A DNA stretch of 64,000 bases from Streptomyces sp. NBC_00820. GTDB taxonomy: Bacteria > Actinomycetota > Actinomycetes > Streptomycetales > Streptomycetaceae. Positions 45,063-52,960 of the stretch are shown piece by piece. Both the position numbers and the translations under genes were made by a program. Numbering within the stretch: the stretch's first letter is position 1; every line of letters starts with the position of its first letter. The stretch covers positions 5,002,501-5,066,500 of the forward strand of contig NZ_CP108882.1 of assembly GCF_036347055.1 (NCBI RefSeq), written 5' to 3'. The notes below the pieces were generated by a model. It saw only the letters and a list, made by a program, of their open reading frames with translations, ran no database searches and had not been told where the DNA came from.

Positions 45063-45389
45063 ATGAAGCAGTCTGCTGCCAAGACCCTCGGTGTCGCCGC
45101 CCTCGGTGCCGCTTTCGCCGCCGTCGGCGCGGGCGCGGCCCACGCGGCCCCGGCCGTCCCGGATGCCACGACCGCCCTGGACTCCGTCGCCCAGACCCTG
45201 CCGGGCGCCGGCGAGGCCCTCACCCAGGGGCAGGGCGCCCTCGGTGCCGGGGTGGCCGCCGCTCAGCCGGCCGTCCAGAAGGTTCTGGCCCAGGGCCCGA
45301 CCGCGCCGGTCGCCGGGCTGCTCGGCGGTCTGCCGCTGAAGGGCCTGCCCACGCACGGCGTGCCGGTGAACGGGATCCCGCTCGGCTGA
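45063..45389 (+). CDS. Small secreted protein, Ala/Gly/Pro-rich
   Basis: 108 residues. There is a clear Sec signal peptide (AKTLGVAALGAAFAAVGAGAAHA, cleavage after AHA). The mature part is Ala/Gly/Pro/Val-rich with TTALDSVAQTLPGAGEALTQ and LLGGLPLKGLPTHGVPVNG. It resembles another small secreted protein at 51452-51871, both ending in a short Gly/Pro/Leu tail. The function is unknown; small hydrophobic secreted proteins of this kind occur at Streptomyces surfaces. Confidence 0.75.
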   Translation: MKQSAAKTLGVAALGAAFAAVGAGAAHAAPAVPDATTALDSVAQTLPGAGEALTQGQGALGAGVAAAQPAVQKVLAQGPTAPVAGLLGGLPLKGLPTHGVPVNGIPLG

Positions 45390-45543
45390 CGTCGCCGCAC
45401 GGATCGACGCCGCGGGGGCGCACCCGGACGCCCCGGGAGCGCCCCGGCGGCGTCTCGCGCGCCGACCGCCGGCCACGCCGGTCGTCTCGCGCGCCGGCCG
45501 TCGGGCGCGCCAGTTGCCTTGCCGGGCACGCCGGCCGTCGGGC

Positions 45544-45747
45544 TCACCGGGCGGCGGCGCGCACCTTGTCCTCGGACGGCAGCACGATCCACAGCGCGAG
45601 GTAGAGCAGGAACTGGGGTCCGGGGAGCAGGCAGGAGAGCAGGAATATCACCCGCATCGTCGTGGCGGAGACGCCGCAGCGGCGGGCCAGCGCGGCGCAC
45701 ACTCCGCCGATCATGCGGCCGTGGGTGGGGCGGGCAAGGGCGGTCAT
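45544..45747 (-). CDS. PspC-domain small membrane protein
   Basis: 67 residues from an ATG preceded by [62 protein letters not shown] is a complete PspC domain with one or two membrane passes. PspC proteins are linked to envelope stress sensing, but in actinobacteria such stand-alone forms are uncharacterised. The gene lies 96 bases downstream (in its direction) of a VanZ-like gene's end. Confidence 0.85.
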   Translation of the reverse strand: MTALARPTHGRMIGGVCAALARRCGVSATTMRVIFLLSCLLPGPQFLLYLALWIVLPSEDKVRAAAR

Positions 45748-45842
45748 GGTCGCTCCTCCGTGGTCGCCGGCTCCTTCGTGAAGTGAGCCGGGCTGTTGTC
45801 TCTCTCCCACGGTACGGAGACGAAGGGGGACGAAGCGTCGCT

Positions 45843-46406
45843 CTACGGGGCGATCCCGACCCTGGGAATCGTCGGGGTACGCCCCTGAGACAGCTCCTCC
45901 TGAACGCCGGCCGTCTGCCCGGCCGCGCCATGACACCGCGCCCCGCGCCGCCGCAGCCACGCCCGCCCCGCCGGTACGACGGCCAGGTGGGCCAGCGCCA
46001 CGCCCACGGTGTTCAGCAGCAGCGAGTCCACGTCCACGACCCGGCCGGGTACCCCGGTCTGCAGCAGGGCGATGCCCAGCGAGATCAGGGCGCCCGCCGC
46101 CACCGTACGCGTCAGGGACGCGAGCGGGGACACGGCGAGCCTGCCGTCGGCCATCGGCAGCAGCACGCCCAGCGGCGCGAGCAGCGCCAGCCCCTCACCG
46201 AGGGGGCGCACCGCCGCCGGCCAGCCCAGCGCCAGATCGGCGCGGACACCGGCCAGCGGACGCAGGTTGGCGGGCATCACCCAGGGGACGTCCAGAGGCC
46301 GCAGCATCAGCCATGCGACGAGCCCGAGATGGGCGACGAGGAGGACACCCCCGGTCACACGGATGCGGATCGCGGCGCTGCCGCCGATGGAGCCTTGATG
46401 CTGCAC
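45843..46406 (-). CDS. VanZ-family membrane protein
   Basis: 187 residues from a GTG at 46406. There are four to five hydrophobic segments and the VanZ-like core PLDVPWVMPANLRPLAGVRADLALGW, then LGEGLALLAPLGVLLPM and DVDSLLLNTVGVALAHLAV. VanZ proteins are small membrane proteins associated with glycopeptide (teicoplanin) tolerance and envelope stress. Here no van cluster is present, so a resistance role is not implied. Confidence 0.82.
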   Translation of the reverse strand: MQHQGSIGGSAAIRIRVTGGVLLVAHLGLVAWLMLRPLDVPWVMPANLRPLAGVRADLALGWPAAVRPLGEGLALLAPLGVLLPMADGRLAVSPLASLTRTVAAGALISLGIALLQTGVPGRVVDVDSLLLNTVGVALAHLAVVPAGRAWLRRRGARCHGAAGQTAGVQEELSQGRTPTIPRVGIAP

Positions 46407-46498
46407 GCCCCCCAAGACGCGCCCCCGTGCGCGATCGGTTCCGCGACACCCACCCCGCGGCCCGTGAGGCGTCCGCCACACCACCGGACCGCGCCCGT

Positions 46499-47110
46499 TC
46501 AGCCCGCCGTGACCTCGCTGGAGGGCGGCTCCGAGTTGCCGGGGCGGTCGCGGACGTCGACGGTGCACTCGTAGCGGCGCAGGGGGGCGGTGCCCGGGCC
46601 GCCGAGGACGACCGAGCCGTCGCCGTCGGCGGCGGCCGAGTCGGAGAGGGTGCAGACGGTCTGGGCGAGCGCGTAGGAGCTGAGGCGGCCGGGGGCGGTG
46701 CCGAGGCGCAGCGCCTCCTCCGGGTCCTTGGGGCCGGGGCCGGCCACGGTCAGGCCGCCCGGCACGTACGTCAGATAGCCCGCCGCCCGTTCCGCGGCCG
46801 GCGGGGACGCGGCGAGCTGGTCCAGCAGCCCCTGCGCGACCATGACCCGGCGCTTCGCGTCCGGGGTGCCCTCCGGGACGCGCACGGTCCGGTCGACGGT
46901 GACCAGGGACGAGCCGCACAGCAGGAAGACCTGCACGGGCACCCCGTGCGAGGACTGCGTGGCGGCGTCGGGCCCGGCCAGCGAGCACGGCACCCGCGAC
47001 GGCGCGCCGCCGAAGTCCGTCGGTACCTCGGTGGCCTGGATGCCGCAGCCGGCGAGCAGCGCGCCCAGGAGGGGCAGCGCCAGCAGGCGCCGTACGGTCC
47101 GTGCGGTCAT
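46499..47110 (-). CDS. AfsQ-linked lipoprotein
   Basis: 203 residues with the lipobox LLAGC near residue 22 and a mature extracytoplasmic domain (PVQVFLLCGSSLVTVDRTVRVPEGTPDAKRRVMVAQGLLDQLAASPP) of GerMN-like character. The ATG overlaps the stop of the sensor-kinase gene (ATGA), so the three genes afsQ1-afsQ2-lipoprotein form one operon. It may sense or modulate the kinase at the membrane surface, as proposed for lipoproteins next to histidine kinases. That role is inference. Confidence 0.88.
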   Translation of the reverse strand: MTARTVRRLLALPLLGALLAGCGIQATEVPTDFGGAPSRVPCSLAGPDAATQSSHGVPVQVFLLCGSSLVTVDRTVRVPEGTPDAKRRVMVAQGLLDQLAASPPAAERAAGYLTYVPGGLTVAGPGPKDPEEALRLGTAPGRLSSYALAQTVCTLSDSAAADGDGSVVLGGPGTAPLRRYECTVDVRDRPGNSEPPSSEVTAG

Positions 47111-48705
47111 GACCTCTCCGCCCCCCTGCCGGTGTCCCCGGCCGGGCCGGGCGTGCCGTCCTTGGCCTCGTCCTCCTCCGTCGGCCGTGAGGCGTCGCGT
47201 GGCAGCCGGAACGTGAACACCGCCCCGCCGTCGGGGGAGTTGGCCGCGGTGATCGTGCCGCCGTGGATGTGGGCGTTCTCCATCGCGATGGACAGGCCCA
47301 GGCCGCTGCCCTCGGAGCGCGGCCGGGAGGCGCTGGCCTTGTAGAAGCGGTCGAAGACGTGCGGCAGGACGTCCTCGGGGATGCCCGGCCCGTGGTCGCG
47401 CACCGCGATGACGAGATCGTCGTCGCCGTCGTCGATGCGGACCGACACCCGGACCGGGGAGCCGCCGTGCTTGAGCGCGTTGCCGATCAGGTTGGCGAGG
47501 ATGACGTCCAGGCGACGCGGGTCGAGCAGGACGTGGATGCCGCGTTCGGCGTCCAGGTCGACGGCGTCCAGCCAGGCACGGGCGTCGATGCAGGCGGTGA
47601 TCTGGTCGGCGATGTCGACGTCGTCCAGGACCAGGCGGGCGGTGCCCGCGTCGAAGCGGGTGACCTCCATCAGGTTCTCGACCAGGTCGTTCAGCCGCCG
47701 CGTCTCGCTGACCACCAGCCGGACGGCCGGCTCGATCATCGGGTCGATGCTCCCCGACTCGAACTCCAGCTCCTCCTCCAGCACCTCCGTCACGGCGGTG
47801 ATGGCGGTCAGCGGAGTGCGCAGCTCGTGCGACATGTCGGCGACGAACCGGCGCGAGGACTCGTCACGGGCGGCCATGTCGGCGACCCGCTTCTCCAGCG
47901 CAGCCGCCGCGTTGTTGAACGTCCGTGACAGATCGGCGAGTTCATCGGTCCCCGACACTCTCAGCCGGGTGTCCAGCCTGCCCTCGCCGAGCCGCCGGGC
48001 GGCCACCCCGAGCCGGTGCACCGGCTTCAGCACGGTCGTGGCGGCGGCCTGTGCGAGCAGCGCGGAGCCGATCAGCGCGAGGCCGGTGGCGATCCCCAGC
48101 GACCAGGCCAGCGAGTTGAGGTCCTTCGCCTCCGGCTCCAGGGACTTCGCCATGTAGCCGGTCGGGCCGCCCCCGATCACCTTGGTGCCGGCCACCAGGT
48201 ACGGCGTCCCGTGGTCGGTGACCCGCTGCCAGTACAGGTGGTACGGCGCCTTGTTGTCGCCGGCCACCTTCTGCCGCTTGTCCACCGCGGTGCGCAGCGA
48301 CCTGGGCACGTCCTGCAGCGAGAAGCCGTTCAGGCCGCCCGAATTGCCGTACACCGTCTTGCCGTTCGTGTCCTGCGCGACCAGCAGCACGCTGAAGCGC
48401 TGGCTGCTGCCCGCCATCTGCCCGGCCGTGCGCTGCAGTTCGTCCTGCGTGGGGTGTGCCGGCAGCGCGCCCGCGCGGTTCTGCATCTCCTGCTGGAAGT
48501 CGCGCAGCACCGCGTCCTGGGCGCGGGTGAGCACCGCCTCCCGGTTCAGCCAGTAGGCGATGCCCGAAGCCGAGACGGCCGCGGTCAGCGCGACCAGCCC
48601 GAAGACGACGACGAGCCGCAGCCTGAGGCTGGTGAACCTGAGCCGCGAAAGACTTCCCCTGTGCCCCGCGGCCCAGCCGCGCAGCCCCCCCTGTGTATCG
48701 GTCAC
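47107..48705 (-). CDS. afsQ2: Two-component sensor histidine kinase AfsQ2
   Basis: 532 residues from a GTG that overlaps the response-regulator stop (GTGA). First membrane helix at about 30-51, an extracytoplasmic sensor of about 150 residues, a second helix at about 200-222, then HAMP (LGEGRLDTRLRVSGTDELADL). The phospho-acceptor is His293 in MSHELRTPLTAIT, followed by N box NLIGNALKHGG, DHGPGIP and GSGLGLSIAMENAH. Length and operon match AfsQ2, which with AfsQ1 controls antibiotic production and nitrogen-linked genes in Streptomyces. Confidence 0.93.
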   Translation of the reverse strand: MTDTQGGLRGWAAGHRGSLSRLRFTSLRLRLVVVFGLVALTAAVSASGIAYWLNREAVLTRAQDAVLRDFQQEMQNRAGALPAHPTQDELQRTAGQMAGSSQRFSVLLVAQDTNGKTVYGNSGGLNGFSLQDVPRSLRTAVDKRQKVAGDNKAPYHLYWQRVTDHGTPYLVAGTKVIGGGPTGYMAKSLEPEAKDLNSLAWSLGIATGLALIGSALLAQAAATTVLKPVHRLGVAARRLGEGRLDTRLRVSGTDELADLSRTFNNAAAALEKRVADMAARDESSRRFVADMSHELRTPLTAITAVTEVLEEELEFESGSIDPMIEPAVRLVVSETRRLNDLVENLMEVTRFDAGTARLVLDDVDIADQITACIDARAWLDAVDLDAERGIHVLLDPRRLDVILANLIGNALKHGGSPVRVSVRIDDGDDDLVIAVRDHGPGIPEDVLPHVFDRFYKASASRPRSEGSGLGLSIAMENAHIHGGTITAANSPDGGAVFTFRLPRDASRPTEEDEAKDGTPGPAGDTGRGAERS

Positions 48706-49379
48706 TGAGGGGCGTCCAGGCGGTAGCCGACACCACGGACGGTACGGATCAGGGTCGGGGACGAGGGCACGTCCTCCACCTTGGCCCGCAGCCGCTGCAC
48801 ACACGCGTCCACCAGGCGGGAGTCGCCCAGGTAGTCGTGCTCCCACACCAGCCGCAGCAGTTGCTGCCGCGACAGCGCCTGACCGGGCCGCCGGCTCAGC
48901 TCCAGCAGCAGCCGCAGCTCGGTCGGCGTCAGCTGGAGGTCCTCGCCGTTCTTCGTGACGGTCATCGCGGACCGGTCGATGACCAGGCTGCCGAAGGTCG
49001 CCGAGTCGCTGGACTCACGCTCCCCGCGGCGCAGCACGGCCCGGATCCGGGCGTCCAGCACCCGGCCCTGCACCGGCTTGACGACATAGTCGTCGGCGCC
49101 GGACTCCAGGCCCACGACCACGTCGATGTCGTCGCTGCGCGCGGTCAGCAGGATGATCGGCAACTGGTCGGTGCGCCGGATGCGCCGGCACACCTCGAAC
49201 CCGTCGATGCCGGGCAGCATCACGTCCAGCACGATCAGGTCCGGCCGCTGTTCACGCAGCAGCTTCAGACCGTCCTCGCCGCTGGCAGCGGTGGCCACCC
49301 GGTGTCCCTGGCGCGTCAGGGACAGCTCCAGGGCCGTTCGGATGGCGTCGTCGTCCTCGATCAGCAACAGGGAAGGCAC
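48702..49379 (-). CDS. afsQ1: Two-component response regulator AfsQ1
   Basis: 225 residues from the GTG at 49379 (VPSLLLIEDDDAIRTALEL), the length known for AfsQ1. The receiver has the phospho-acceptor Asp52 (LIVLDVMLPG) and switch residues in ILLTARSDD and VVKPVQ. The OmpR-type winged helix is at about 125-222 (LQLTPTELRLLLELSRRPGQALSR, RLRAKVEDVP, RTVRGVGYRLDAP). It is transcribed divergently from sigQ and probably regulates that promoter through the direct-repeat box at 49507-49522. Confidence 0.95.
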   Translation of the reverse strand: MPSLLLIEDDDAIRTALELSLTRQGHRVATAASGEDGLKLLREQRPDLIVLDVMLPGIDGFEVCRRIRRTDQLPIILLTARSDDIDVVVGLESGADDYVVKPVQGRVLDARIRAVLRRGERESSDSATFGSLVIDRSAMTVTKNGEDLQLTPTELRLLLELSRRPGQALSRQQLLRLVWEHDYLGDSRLVDACVQRLRAKVEDVPSSPTLIRTVRGVGYRLDAPQ

Positions 49380-49506
49380 GGCCACATTCTTGCCCATGCG
49401 ACCGCTCCCGTACGACCGTGGCGCAGATACCCGCACACCGTCCGCACCTGTGCGCGTGGTGACGGGACGAGGACGCGGCCTTGGGGTGTGACGGTTCCCG
49501 GCCCCT

Positions 49507-49522
49507 GTGACAGGTCTGTGAC
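49507..49522 (+). promoter_or_regulatory. AfsQ1 box
   Basis: GTGAC-AGGTCT-GTGAC fits the published AfsQ1 recognition pattern GTnAC-n6-GTnAC exactly. It lies between afsQ1 (start 49379) and sigQ (start about 49630). A further GTGAC at 49487-49491 lies upstream. Confidence 0.8.
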
Positions 49523-49629
49523 AGTCGGCTGACACGTCCATGAAGGTCGATCGGCAAGCTTTTCAGCACGGACGGGGGAGCGACACCGAACTGTCCGGGT
49601 CACCGGAAGTCCACGACGGGGAGCGCGAG

Positions 49630-50382
49630 ATGAACACGCTGCACAGCAAGAGCGGCTTGAGCACCAGCGCAGTGGCCACGCGTCTGCACGACGTGTGCCG
49701 GGGGCCGGAGAAGTCCGGCGGGGCGAGCATGCGGGGGTGCGCTCGCGTCGCCGGGCGTCAGCACACCGGGTTCATGACGGTGGTTGACGCGCACACGGGG
49801 GAAACACACGGGGGAACCGCGTACAGGGAGGACTCGGGGGAGAAGCAGCGCACCTCGCTGACCGAGGCGGAGTTCACCGCCTACGTCCAGGAGCGCCGCG
49901 CCTCCCTGTACGCGACCGCCTACCACCTGACCGGTGACCGCTTCGAGGCCGAGGACCTGCTGCAGAGCGCGCTGTTCTCGACGTACCGGGCGTGGGAGCG
50001 GATCAGTGACAAGGCGGCGGTCGGCGGCTACCTGCGCCGCACCATGACCAACCTGCACATCAGCGCCTGGCGGCGCCGCAAGCTCAACGAGTACCCGACC
50101 GAGGAACTGCCGGAGACGCCCGGCGAGACGGACGCGATGCGTGGCACCGAGCTGCGCGCGGTCCTGTGGCAGGCGCTCGCCCGGCTGCCCGAGACCCAGC
50201 GCACCATGCTGGTCCTGCGCTACTACGAGGGCCGCACGGACCCGGAGATCGCGGACATACTCGGCATCAGCGTCGGCACGGTCAAGTCCAGCATCTGGCG
50301 CTCGCTGCGCCGGCTGCGCGACGACGAGGTTCTCAGCTTCGGCCGGGACGAGCAGCACGCCTTCGGCGAGCTGGTCGCCTGA
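49630..50382 (+). CDS. sigQ: SigE-family RNA polymerase sigma factor SigQ
   Basis: 250 residues from the ATG at 49630 (MNTLHSKSGLS), which follows GGGGAG; the frame is open further upstream. Region 2 (FTAYVQERRASLYATAYHLTGDRFEAEDLLQSALFSTYRAWERI) and region 4 (LPETQRTMLVLRYYEGRTDPEIADILGISVGTVKSSIWRSLRRL) are complete. The position opposite afsQ1 identifies it as SigQ, reported to act antagonistically to AfsQ1 in antibiotic control. The first ~80 residues are poorly conserved, so a later start is possible. Confidence 0.9.
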   Translation: MNTLHSKSGLSTSAVATRLHDVCRGPEKSGGASMRGCARVAGRQHTGFMTVVDAHTGETHGGTAYREDSGEKQRTSLTEAEFTAYVQERRASLYATAYHLTGDRFEAEDLLQSALFSTYRAWERISDKAAVGGYLRRTMTNLHISAWRRRKLNEYPTEELPETPGETDAMRGTELRAVLWQALARLPETQRTMLVLRYYEGRTDPEIADILGISVGTVKSSIWRSLRRLRDDEVLSFGRDEQHAFGELVA

Positions 50383-50397
50383 GACCGGGGCGGTAGA

Positions 50398-50560
50398 GGT
50401 CCGGGGGGACCACGGGGGAAGCACGGGGGAGCCACGCGGGACCACTGGGGGGTGGGCCCGCGGGGGAAACGGGGGAGTACTGGGGGGAACGGGGGAAGCA
50501 CGGGGGAACGGGGGAGCTCGGGGGAGCACCGGGAAGCGGGACTGGGGGGCCGGGGGGTCC
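50398..50560 (+). repeat. G-tract array (ACGGGGGA-type units)
   Basis: More than a dozen runs of four to six G occur at roughly 10-base intervals on the plus strand, often as ACGGGGGAA or GGGGGAGC units. The array could form several G-quadruplexes in the displaced strand or in the sigQ 3' RNA. Confidence 0.7.
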
Positions 50561-50585
50561 ATCCAGTCCCGCTTCGCGCGTTCGC

Positions 50586-50641
50586 GTGCCTGCGTGCCTG
50601 CGTGCCTGCGTGCCTGCGTGCCTGCGTGCCTGCGTGCCTGC
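50586..50641 (+). repeat. 8-bp tandem repeat, seven copies of GTGCCTGC
   Basis: Seven exact consecutive units of GTGCCTGC, then a degenerate unit GTGTTTGG. It lies in non-coding DNA between convergent genes and is a likely variable microsatellite. Confidence 0.85.
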
Positions 50642-50688
50642 GTGTTTGGGTGTCCGCGAGTCCTACGGCTCCCGCACCCGCACGGCGC

Positions 50689-51324
50689 TCACGCCGCCGT
50701 CTGCTGCCGCGTCCCGGGCCAGGTCTCGGCCGACGCGAGCCGGCTCAGCGCCTCTTCCCGGCCGCAGGGGTGTGCGCCCAGGGAGACCTGGCGGTCCACG
50801 ATCGCGCGCTCGGCGCGCATGAGCCGCCAGCCGCGCCGCAGCAGGAACGGCACCGACTTGCGGCCCTCCTTCAGATCGCGCAGGAAGCGCCTGCGGAAGG
50901 TGGTGACCGGGCCGCGGGACAGACACAGCGCGTCCGCGAGGAGACCCCGCTCGCGGCAGCGCTCCACGATCTCCGCGGCGAAGATGCCCTCCGCGATGAA
51001 CAGCGACGAGTCGCCGATGTGTAGCGCCTCCTCGCCGGTGCGGGCGCTCAGCGCGATGTCGTACACCGGCACGGGGGTCGAGCGCGTGGCGCACAGCCGG
51101 GCGATGGCCTCGACGGCGACGTCCGCGTCCCACGACAGCGGGTGGTCCCAGTCGGTGTGGGAACTCCCGTCCATCAGTGGCAGCGTCGGGTCGTCGCCCT
51201 CCTTGTAGAAGTCGTCCAGGCGCAGTACGGGAAGCCCGGAACGGGCGGCGACGAGTGACTTGCCCGAGCCCGAGGGGCCGCACAGCAGCACGACACGGGC
51301 GAGGAACGGCGGATGAAGGCTCAC
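50689..51324 (-). CDS. Uridine kinase-like P-loop kinase
   Basis: 211 residues from a GTG at 51324. Walker A is GPSGSGKSLVAAR, followed by LDDFYKEGDDPTLP with the DDFYK substrate loop of uridine kinases, WDHPLSWD, and YDIALSARTGEEAL. It probably phosphorylates uridine or cytidine and would salvage what is not phosphorolysed. It lies inside the nucleoside-salvage neighbourhood but has no copy of the shared operator. The frame is open for 25 codons upstream, without a better start. Confidence 0.85.
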   Translation of the reverse strand: MSLHPPFLARVVLLCGPSGSGKSLVAARSGLPVLRLDDFYKEGDDPTLPLMDGSSHTDWDHPLSWDADVAVEAIARLCATRSTPVPVYDIALSARTGEEALHIGDSSLFIAEGIFAAEIVERCRERGLLADALCLSRGPVTTFRRRFLRDLKEGRKSVPFLLRRGWRLMRAERAIVDRQVSLGAHPCGREEALSRLASAETWPGTRQQTAA

Positions 51325-51451
51325 GGAACACCAGTTTGACGCATGCCGAGCCTCCTGCCGACCCCGCGGGTCGGCTTTGGAGCGCGCGTCACACCTCAAC
51401 TACCCTACGTGTCGACCTCATTACCCTGCGCACCAGAAGGCGGCACCAGCG

Positions 51452-51871
51452 ATGGCCCGACACACTTCCTCCCCGCACCCCGCCGCGCAGCGCGCCCTGA
51501 TCGCCGTCGCGACCGCAGGAGCGGCGCTGGTGGGAGGCGCGGCGACGGCGCACGCGGCCACCCCCGTCGTGGACATGCCGTGGCGGCCCACCTCGCTCGG
51601 CGACATCGACCCGCAGGCCGGCCTGACCGTCCTCACCGGCACGGTCGGCTACGTCACCGGCCCGGTCGCCGGCCTCAAGCCCAACCCCCTCGCGGGGACG
51701 GGAGTGGACCCGCTGGACAACGGGCTGGGCACCCAGGTGGCCGACTTCAAGCCGGTCGCCACCACGGCCCTGACCGCCCCGGTCGCGCAGGCGCGGTCGC
51801 TCGGGAGCATCCCGGTCCTCGGGCAGGCCATGGGCCTGCTCGGCGCGGGACGGACCGCCCCGCTGGGCTGA
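51452..51871 (+). CDS. Small secreted protein
   Basis: 139 residues. The Sec signal peptide (RALIAVATAGAALVGGAATAHA) cleaves after AHA. The mature chain has TVLTGTVGYVTGPVAGLKPNPLAG, LTAPVAQARSLGSIPVLGQAMGLLGAGRTAPLG and no cysteines. It is similar in build to the protein at 45063-45389, so the two may be distant paralogues. Function unknown. A strong hairpin follows at 51894-51935. Confidence 0.78.
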   Translation: MARHTSSPHPAAQRALIAVATAGAALVGGAATAHAATPVVDMPWRPTSLGDIDPQAGLTVLTGTVGYVTGPVAGLKPNPLAGTGVDPLDNGLGTQVADFKPVATTALTAPVAQARSLGSIPVLGQAMGLLGAGRTAPLG

Positions 51872-51893
51872 CCGGACCGGCTCCCGGTACGCG

Positions 51894-51935
51894 GAGAGCC
51901 GCGCCGCCCCCGGACGGAGGGGAGGCGCGGCTCTC
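51894..51935 (+). terminator. Terminator hairpin
   Basis: GAGAGCCGCGCC (51894-51905) pairs with GGCGCGGCTCTC (51924-51935) around an 18-base loop, after the small secreted-protein gene. Confidence 0.7.
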
Positions 51936-52054
51936 GGTCCGCGGCGGCCGTCGGGCCGCCGGTGCGGGCGTGCCCGCCGTCAATACGGCCGGGCCGCCCG
52001 TACGCCCAGATCGTCAGTGCGACCGGGCCGTCGGGCCGTCAGGCCGTCATGCGG

Positions 52055-52960
52055 TCAGTACGACGACCCCGACGCGCCCAGCGAACCCGTCGGGTGCCAG
52101 ACCGTCTTGGTCTCCAGGAACGCCGTCATCCGGTCGATCCCGGGAGTCGCGGAGTAATCCACAGCCTGTGGACGCAGGACGCGCTTCAGGTTGTCCGCAG
52201 CCGCGATCTCCAGCTCCTTCGCCAGCACCTCGTCGGCGCCCGCGAGGTCGATCGCGTTGACGTCCTGGTGCGCGGCCAGCGGCGCGGCGATCTCCGCCGT
52301 ACGGCCGGACAGGATGTTGACGACACCGCCCGGGACGTCGGAGGTGGCCAGCACCTCGCCCAGGGACAGGGCGGGCAGCGGGGCCTTCTCGGAAGCGATC
52401 ACGACCGCGGTGTTGCCGGTGGCGATCACCGGGGCGAGCACCGAGACCAGGCCCAGGAACGACGACTCCTGCGGGGCGACGACGGTGACCACACCGGTCG
52501 GCTCCGGGGAGGAGAGGTTGAAGAACGGGCCCGCGACCGGGTTGCCGCCGCCGACCACCTGGGCGATCTTGTCGGTCCAGCCCGCGTACCAGACCCAGCG
52601 GTCGATGGTCGCGTCCACGACCGCGGTCGCCTTCGCCTTCGTCAGGCCCTCGGCCTCGGCGACCTCGCGGACGAACTGCTCCTTGCGGCCCTCCAGCATC
52701 TCCGCGACGCGGTAGAGGATCTGACCGCGGTTGTACGCGGTCGCGCCCGCCCAGCCGCCGAACGCCTTGCGCGCTGCCACGACGGCGTCACGGGCGTCCT
52801 TGCGGGACGAGAGGGGCGCGTTCGCCAGCCAGTTGTTCTTGGAGTCGGTCACCTCGTACACCCGGCCGCTCTCGGAACGCGGGAACTTCCCGCCGACGTA
52901 CAGCTTGTAGGTCTTGAAGACCGACAGCCGGGGCTCGGTCTTTTCGGTCTTCTCAGACAT
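52055..52960 (-). CDS. Truncated aldehyde dehydrogenase-like protein without catalytic half
   Basis: 301 residues from an ATG that overlaps the upstream dehydrogenase by eight bases. It aligns with the N-terminal NAD-binding and oligomerisation region of ALDHs (YKLYVGGKFPRSESGRVYEV, GVVTVVAPQESSFLGLVSVLAPVIATGNTAVV, DVPGGVVNILSGRTAEIAAPLAAHQDVNAIDLAG). It then skips the catalytic domain: neither ELGGK nor the GQxC cysteine is present. Eukaryotic and some bacterial ALDH16 enzymes carry just such a degenerate second ALDH copy fused to an active one. Here the two are separate coupled genes, so it is probably a structural partner. Confidence 0.85.
   Translation of the reverse strand: MSEKTEKTEPRLSVFKTYKLYVGGKFPRSESGRVYEVTDSKNNWLANAPLSSRKDARDAVVAARKAFGGWAGATAYNRGQILYRVAEMLEGRKEQFVREVAEAEGLTKAKATAVVDATIDRWVWYAGWTDKIAQVVGGGNPVAGPFFNLSSPEPTGVVTVVAPQESSFLGLVSVLAPVIATGNTAVVIASEKAPLPALSLGEVLATSDVPGGVVNILSGRTAEIAAPLAAHQDVNAIDLAGADEVLAKELEIAAADNLKRVLRPQAVDYSATPGIDRMTAFLETKTVWHPTGSLGASGSSY

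Larger units (their letters stand above)
50383..50688. other. 306-base region with G-tract array and microsatellite
   Basis: No gene is supported in this stretch. It contains a dense array of plus-strand G runs directly after sigQ and then an 8-bp tandem repeat. The stop of the uridine-kinase gene on the other strand lies at 50689. Confidence 0.6.

Noticed and set aside
50586..50641. CRISPR-like repeat array
   Set aside because: The repeats are 8 bp, directly contiguous and without spacers, and no cas genes are present.
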